Assembly: GCF_000281955.1 (NCBI RefSeq)
Contig: NZ_AKKF01000234.1
Span: 1-38,054, forward strand
From: Caulobacter sp. AP07
GTDB taxonomy: Bacteria; Pseudomonadota; Alphaproteobacteria; Caulobacterales; Caulobacteraceae
DNA length: 38,054 nt
Reading direction: 5' to 3'
A program made the translations under genes and the position numbers. Below are positions 34,400-38,054 of this stretch, in pieces; the first letter of the stretch is position 1; the number at the start of each line of letters is the position of its first letter. The notes beneath the pieces are model-generated. The model did no database searches and had not been told where the DNA came from. It saw nothing but the letters and a program-made list of their open reading frames with translations.

Positions 34400-35302
34400 G
34401 TGTCGCGCCTCTTCAGCGCCTATGTGATCGTCGACTGGAGCGCGGCCACCAAGCCGACGACGGGGGCGGATTCCGTGTGGATCGGCGTGGTCAAGCGCGA
34501 CGTGCGCTTTCGCCTGACCTATGAAAGCTTCAACCCGCCGACCCGCCAGGAAGCCGAGACCAAGCTGGCGGCGATCCTCGACGACCTGAAGAAGCGCAAC
34601 GAACGGGCCCTGGTCGGTTTCGACTTCCCGCTGGGCTTCCCGCGCGGCGTCACCGCGGCCCTGTCGCTGAAGGGCGAGCACCCCTGGCGCGCGGTCTGGG
34701 ACCAGTTGGCCAAGATGGTCAAGGACAAGGCCGACAACACCAACAACCGCTTCGGCGTCGGCTCGGAGCTGAACCGCCGGCTGACCGGCGGCCCGTTCCC
34801 GTTCTGGGGCTGCCCGCCCAAGGACACCCTGACGACCTTGCAGCCCAAGAAGACCCGCGAGCACGGCCCCGGCGACCTGCCGGAGTTCCGCCACGCGGAC
34901 CTGGCGGCGAAAGGCGCGGCCTCGATCTGGAAGCTCTACTACAACGGCTCGGTCGGCGGTCAGGCGATCGTCGGCATCCCCGCCGCGCGCCGGCTGAGGG
35001 ACGCGCGCGGCGACGCCGCCCGCGTCTGGCCGTTCGAGACCGGCTTCAAGGCCCTGGCCGAGGCCGACCTCGCGGGCGTCCAGGTGGTGATCGCCGAGGT
35101 CTACCCCTCGCTGATCAAGGCGACGCCAGCGGCCGGCGAGGTCAAGGACGCCGCCCAGGTGCGGGCCCTGGCCGAGCACTTCGCCAAGCTGGACGAGGCG
35201 GGCAAGCTGGCCGCGCTGTTCGGGCCGGGCAAGGACGCCCCGGCCGACGTGGTGCGGGACGCGGAGACCGAAGAGGGCTGGATCCTGGGGGCGGCCGTCT
35301 AG
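34400..35302 (+). CDS. Conserved hypothetical protein (VDWSA-type, possible RNase H-like fold)
   Basis: Function not known. The 300-aa product starts from a GTG at 34400 with CGGAG nine bases upstream. The opening AYVIVDWSAATKPTTGADSV and the later ALVGFDFPLGFPRGV and VVIAEVYPSLI resemble the Asp/Glu-bearing strands of DUF429-type RNase H-like predicted nucleases, with D in VDWS, D in GFDFPLG and E in AEVYPS as candidate metal residues. Similar alphaproteobacterial proteins are sometimes labelled as cobalamin biosynthesis proteins, which nothing here supports. There is no signal peptide or membrane segment. It converges with the membrane protein gene to its right. Confidence 0.75.
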   Translation: MSRLFSAYVIVDWSAATKPTTGADSVWIGVVKRDVRFRLTYESFNPPTRQEAETKLAAILDDLKKRNERALVGFDFPLGFPRGVTAALSLKGEHPWRAVWDQLAKMVKDKADNTNNRFGVGSELNRRLTGGPFPFWGCPPKDTLTTLQPKKTREHGPGDLPEFRHADLAAKGAASIWKLYYNGSVGGQAIVGIPAARRLRDARGDAARVWPFETGFKALAEADLAGVQVVIAEVYPSLIKATPAAGEVKDAAQVRALAEHFAKLDEAGKLAALFGPGKDAPADVVRDAETEEGWILGAAV

Positions 35303-35312
35303 CCGCCCTCGC

Positions 35313-36248
35313 CTACCGGCCCGCCGCAGCCAGGGCCTCCTCCACCACGATCGCCGCGCCGAACGCGACCGGGATCGAGGTCTCGTCGCCCGGATCGGCC
35401 GGGTCGAACCAGACGACCACGGGATCGCCGACCCGCGGCAGCTGGACCGCGTCGAAGTTGTCGGTCTTGGTCAACCAGCGGTCGACGCCCTGGTGGTCGG
35501 TGAACTTGACGACGACGCGGAGCCTCGGCTGGTTCATGATTTCGACCCCCGTGTCGTGCAGTTCGGTGATCAGGCCGCGCGTCTTGATCCCTGTCTCGAT
35601 CACGGCCTTGGCGCGCGCCCTGCGGCGGCTCTCGGTCCTGGCCTGGTTGCGGCCGATCCAGGCCAGGCCAGCGCCGATCAGGACCAGCAGCGCCGGAGCC
35701 CAATAGCGCGACGTCCAGGCGATCCAGGCGCCGGCGTCCCATGGCCCCGTCCGCTCGCCGGGGGGCGTCGCGTCCGTAAAGCCTTCGGACGACCCGACCC
35801 AGAAGTCGCCGCCCACCGACGAGGCGCCGCCGTCGGCGACGGCCGCGAAGACACCGGGCTCGGGCGCGGCGACCCAGAACAGGCTCGCGCCCAGCCAGAA
35901 TCCCACCGCGCAACCGATCAGGGTGACGGCCGCCGGAAGGGAGAACCCGGCGCCGAGCCCGAAACGCGACGTCATGGCGGCCCCGAACCCGAGGTCCAGG
36001 ACAAAGCCGGCGATCGAACCGACGAACACCGCCCAGAACATGCCGGGCACGACGTTGGCGGGATACAGGTCCGGCGTCAGATAGAGCAGACCCATCGGAT
36101 AGCGGATGGTGTCGGCCAGACCCAGGCCGAACAGCGCCCAGGCCGCGAAGACCAGGAACAGTCCCAACCCCGCGCCGCCGCCAGGCTCCTGCTGGCTCTC
36201 CTCGAGCGCCTTGCGCCGCCGCTCGACGGCCGGATCCACCGTGCTCAA
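35313..36248 (-). CDS. Membrane protein with DUF3592-like C-terminal domain
   Basis: Function unknown. The product (311 aa from the TTG at 36248) has about four hydrophobic segments (LGLFLVFAAWALFGLGLAD, MFWAVFVGSIAGFVLDLGF, SLPAAVTLIGCAVGFWLG and APALLVLIGAGLAWIG), a Gly/Ser-rich loop, and a C-terminal soluble domain (about 225-311) with TRGLITELHDTGVEIMNQP and VGDPVVVWFDPADPGDE typical of DUF3592-type beta domains. The longest frame begins at a TTG at 36269, but GGGAGGG at 36256-36262 lies seven bases before the TTG at 36248, which is preferred; a GTG at 36239 is a third option. It follows the MATE gene closely. Confidence 0.75.
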   Translation of the reverse strand: MSTVDPAVERRRKALEESQQEPGGGAGLGLFLVFAAWALFGLGLADTIRYPMGLLYLTPDLYPANVVPGMFWAVFVGSIAGFVLDLGFGAAMTSRFGLGAGFSLPAAVTLIGCAVGFWLGASLFWVAAPEPGVFAAVADGGASSVGGDFWVGSSEGFTDATPPGERTGPWDAGAWIAWTSRYWAPALLVLIGAGLAWIGRNQARTESRRRARAKAVIETGIKTRGLITELHDTGVEIMNQPRLRVVVKFTDHQGVDRWLTKTDNFDAVQLPRVGDPVVVWFDPADPGDETSIPVAFGAAIVVEEALAAAGR

Positions 36249-36294
36249 ATCAACGCCCTCCCGATGCAACTCAGGGGAAAAGGCGCCGCGCGCC

Positions 36295-37671
36295 CTATCG
36301 TTCCTTGAGGTCCAGCATCCGATACCGCCCCAGCAGCAGCGCCGCGGCGATGAAGCTGGTGATGATCACCGACCAGACGATGCCCTGCACACCCAGCTTC
36401 ATCGGCAGGGCCAGCCACCAGGCCAGGGGTCCCATGATCAGGGCGTAGCTGACCATGTGGGTCGCGGTCGGGATCCACACCTCGCCCCGGGCGCGCAGGG
36501 CCTGGGCGCAGACCACCTGCACGGCGTCGGGCACCAGGAACAGGCAGCTGAGCGCCAGGGCCGGGCCGATCAGGGCCAGGGCGGCCGGGTCGCTGGTATA
36601 GGCCTCCGCCACCAGGTGGCGCAGGGGCAGCAGCAGCACCGAGACCAGCAGGGCGAAGGCGGCGGTGACGCCGAAGGCGATCCAGCCCGCCCGGCTCATG
36701 CCCTTGGTGTCTCGCGCGCCATAGGCCCGCCCCACCTGCACCGCCGTGGCGGTCGACAGCCCCAGCGGGACCATGAAGATCACCGCCACCACGTTGAGCA
36801 CCACCGCCCAGGCCGCCACCGAATAGCCGCCCAGCCAGCCGGCCACCAGGCTCATGCCGGCGAAGGCCGAGACCTCGAAGAAGTTCGACGTTCCGGCCCC
36901 GTAGCCGACCCGGCGCTGCTCCACCTCGGCCGGCCGGTCGCGGGCCGGCTTGTCGAACACGCCCATGGCCCGGGCGTCCTTCAGGCGAACGATCAGCACG
37001 GCCAGCATCAGGGCGAAGGCCGACCGCGCGACGAAGGTCGCCCAGGCCGCGCCGACCGCGCCCAGGGCCGGCAGGCCCAGGGTCCCCGGCACCAGCAGCA
37101 GGTTGACCGCCAGGTTGATCAGGTTGGCGATCCACATGGCGACGGTCACCATCACTGGCCGACCCAGCCCTTCGAGCCAGAAGCTCAACGCCACGCTCAG
37201 GGCGTAGACCGGCAGCGACAGCGAAAAGACGATCAGCGGCAGGGTCGCGCCGTCGGCCAGGGCCTTGTCCAGGCCTACCCGGTGCAGCAGCGACGGCCCC
37301 AGCGCCACCAGCAGGGCCGCGCCGGCCAGGCCCAGCCACAGGGCGTAGGACAGGCCGCGCCGCAGCACCGCGCCGGCCTCGTGCGGCCTGCCCGCCCCCA
37401 CGGCCCGCGAGCCCATCACCTGCACGCCGACCAGCAGGCCGACCGTCACGGTCACGAACACCGAGGTCGGGGCCCAGGCCATGGCGTGGAAGCCCAGCTG
37501 CGTCGCCGAGAAGTGGCCGACCACGATGGCGTCGGTCAGGCCCATGACCATGATGCCCAGGCGCGACAGCACCACCGGCCCCGCCAGGCGGAGCAGTTCG
37601 ATGAGATCGGAGACTATGACGCCGTGCGGCTTCCCGGAGGGGGAAGCCGGCGCGGCCGCGTCGCGCGGCAT
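36295..37671 (-). CDS. MATE-family multidrug efflux transporter (NorM-like)
   Basis: Inner-membrane cation/drug antiporter. The 458-aa product has about 12 hydrophobic helices arranged as two homologous halves, with LLRLAGPVVLSRLGIMVMGL and TDAIVVGHFSATQLG in the first helices, YGAGTSNFFEVSAFAGMSLV starting the second half, and GLSTATAVQVGRAYGARD, the conserved MATE loop. Length is typical. GAAAGG eight bases upstream supports the ATG at 37671. It is probably co-transcribed with the downstream membrane protein (46-base gap). The transported compounds are unknown. Confidence 0.93.
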   Translation of the reverse strand: MPRDAAAPASPSGKPHGVIVSDLIELLRLAGPVVLSRLGIMVMGLTDAIVVGHFSATQLGFHAMAWAPTSVFVTVTVGLLVGVQVMGSRAVGAGRPHEAGAVLRRGLSYALWLGLAGAALLVALGPSLLHRVGLDKALADGATLPLIVFSLSLPVYALSVALSFWLEGLGRPVMVTVAMWIANLINLAVNLLLVPGTLGLPALGAVGAAWATFVARSAFALMLAVLIVRLKDARAMGVFDKPARDRPAEVEQRRVGYGAGTSNFFEVSAFAGMSLVAGWLGGYSVAAWAVVLNVVAVIFMVPLGLSTATAVQVGRAYGARDTKGMSRAGWIAFGVTAAFALLVSVLLLPLRHLVAEAYTSDPAALALIGPALALSCLFLVPDAVQVVCAQALRARGEVWIPTATHMVSYALIMGPLAWWLALPMKLGVQGIVWSVIITSFIAAALLLGRYRMLDLKER

Positions 37672-38054
37672 GGACAGGGCCTTTCAAAGAAGGCCGGGAA
37701 AGTGACGGATGCACAGACTTTGGGCAACCCCTGGTTCCACCGCTCGCGATGGTTTGGACTTGGGCAGGGTGGGATTCCCTTCGGGTGGATGGCTCACGCC
37801 CTTGCCCCCTACGGGCCTTCGGCCGTCTTCCCCCATAGGGGGAAGAGCCTCGCCGTCGGCGCCGCGCGAACTCCGCCCCCCATGGGGGGCGGACAGACCG
37901 CGAAGCGGTCAGGTGGGGGCAAGTCTGATCGCACTCACGCGGAACATCCGCTGAGGAGGTGAGGAGGCGCGGAGCGGCCGGGCCCAGCCCGGATGACCGT
38001 GAGTGTTGTGTTTGCGTTTCGGCGAGGACCGACCGCTCCGCGAAACCGTTGTTC
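37672..38054. other. Gene-free region with family B repeat halves
   Basis: 383 bases upstream of the MATE gene to the window end with no supportable gene. Positions 37805-37842 (CCCCCTACGGGCC-TTCGGCC-GTCTTCCCCCA) and 37873-37921 (GCCCCCCATGGGGGGC, then GACCGCGAAGCGGTC) match the right and left halves of the 7791-7907 repeat. The final 130 bases hold no recognised signal and could include the promoter of a gene beyond the window. Confidence 0.6.
37805..37921. repeat. Family B repeat, two halves in swapped order
   Basis: The left part (37805-37850) has CCCCCTACGGGCCTTCGGCC and CTTCCCCCATAGGGGGAAG; the right part (37873-37921) has CCGCCCCCCATGGGGGGCGG followed by GACCGCGAAGCGGTC and AGGTGGGGGC. 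Compared with the element at 7791-7907 the halves are in reverse order, suggesting two independently mobile half-units. Confidence 0.65.

Noticed and set aside
32066..35179. 1037-codon open frame antisense to opgH and its neighbour
   Set aside because: Composition is a Gly/His/Gln/Arg/Asp mixture with no domain, and it lies opposite clear genes. It is a by-product of high GC codon bias, as are similar long antisense frames at 26680-28752, 28529-30439 and 18621-20246.
37709..37954. Small coding region right of the MATE gene
   Set aside because: The open frames run through repeat elements, lack ribosome sites and show no protein-like composition.

Overview
The window is high-GC, tightly packed chromosomal DNA that reads as an alphaproteobacterium of the order Caulobacterales, most likely a Caulobacter. 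The basis is the gene order tatA-tatB-tatC-serS-surE-pcm-dipM, a four-LysM/degenerate-LytM protein matching Caulobacter DipM, an OpgH-type glucosyltransferase, GTG/TTG starts and many short GC-rich intergenic palindromes. The species is inferred from protein-level recognition only; no search was run.

Positions 62-11983 form one co-directional minus-strand block of conserved genes, transcribed from high to low coordinates: dgt (dNTPase), a SPOR-domain protein, nagZ, scpA and scpB (chromosome condensation), tatA/tatB/tatC (folded-protein export), serS, surE, pcm and dipM (division and peptidoglycan control). Several neighbours overlap by 1-4 bases. Inverted-repeat elements separate scpA/scpB, tatC/serS and serS/surE. 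Divergent from dgt are an ErpA-type Fe-S carrier, an exported alpha/beta hydrolase, xthA (exonuclease III) and a Caulobacter-type hypothetical protein (12062-15151).

Positions 15102-26430 are more accessory. They hold a DHA2-type MFS exporter divergent from a LysR regulator, an SDR, a dihydroxy-acid dehydratase (ilvD), an exported GH39 beta-xylosidase with a possible xylose-type operator, a second LysR divergent from a quinone oxidoreductase, a Gfo/Idh/MocA oxidoreductase, and a zinc-independent NADP-dependent MDR reductase preceded by an 18-bp perfect-arm palindrome.

The most unusual part is 26614-31661, a four-gene plus-strand cluster: a secreted multicopper oxidase, a Tat-exported tyrosinase/polyphenol oxidase, a 137-residue protein with a lipocalin-like GxW start, and a DJ-1/PfpI-family enzyme resembling isonitrile hydratase. 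The last two overlap by ATGA. Converging on it is a lipoprotein with a CusF-like fold whose copper-binding Trp and Met positions are replaced. I read this as a periplasmic copper-oxidase system for phenolic or other aromatic compounds; the substrate is unknown.

The right end holds opgH (osmoregulated glucan glucosyltransferase), an uncharacterised 300-residue protein, a membrane protein with a DUF3592-like tail, a MATE exporter and a repeat-rich gene-free stretch to the window end. No rRNA, tRNA, CRISPR array, transposase or integrase was found.
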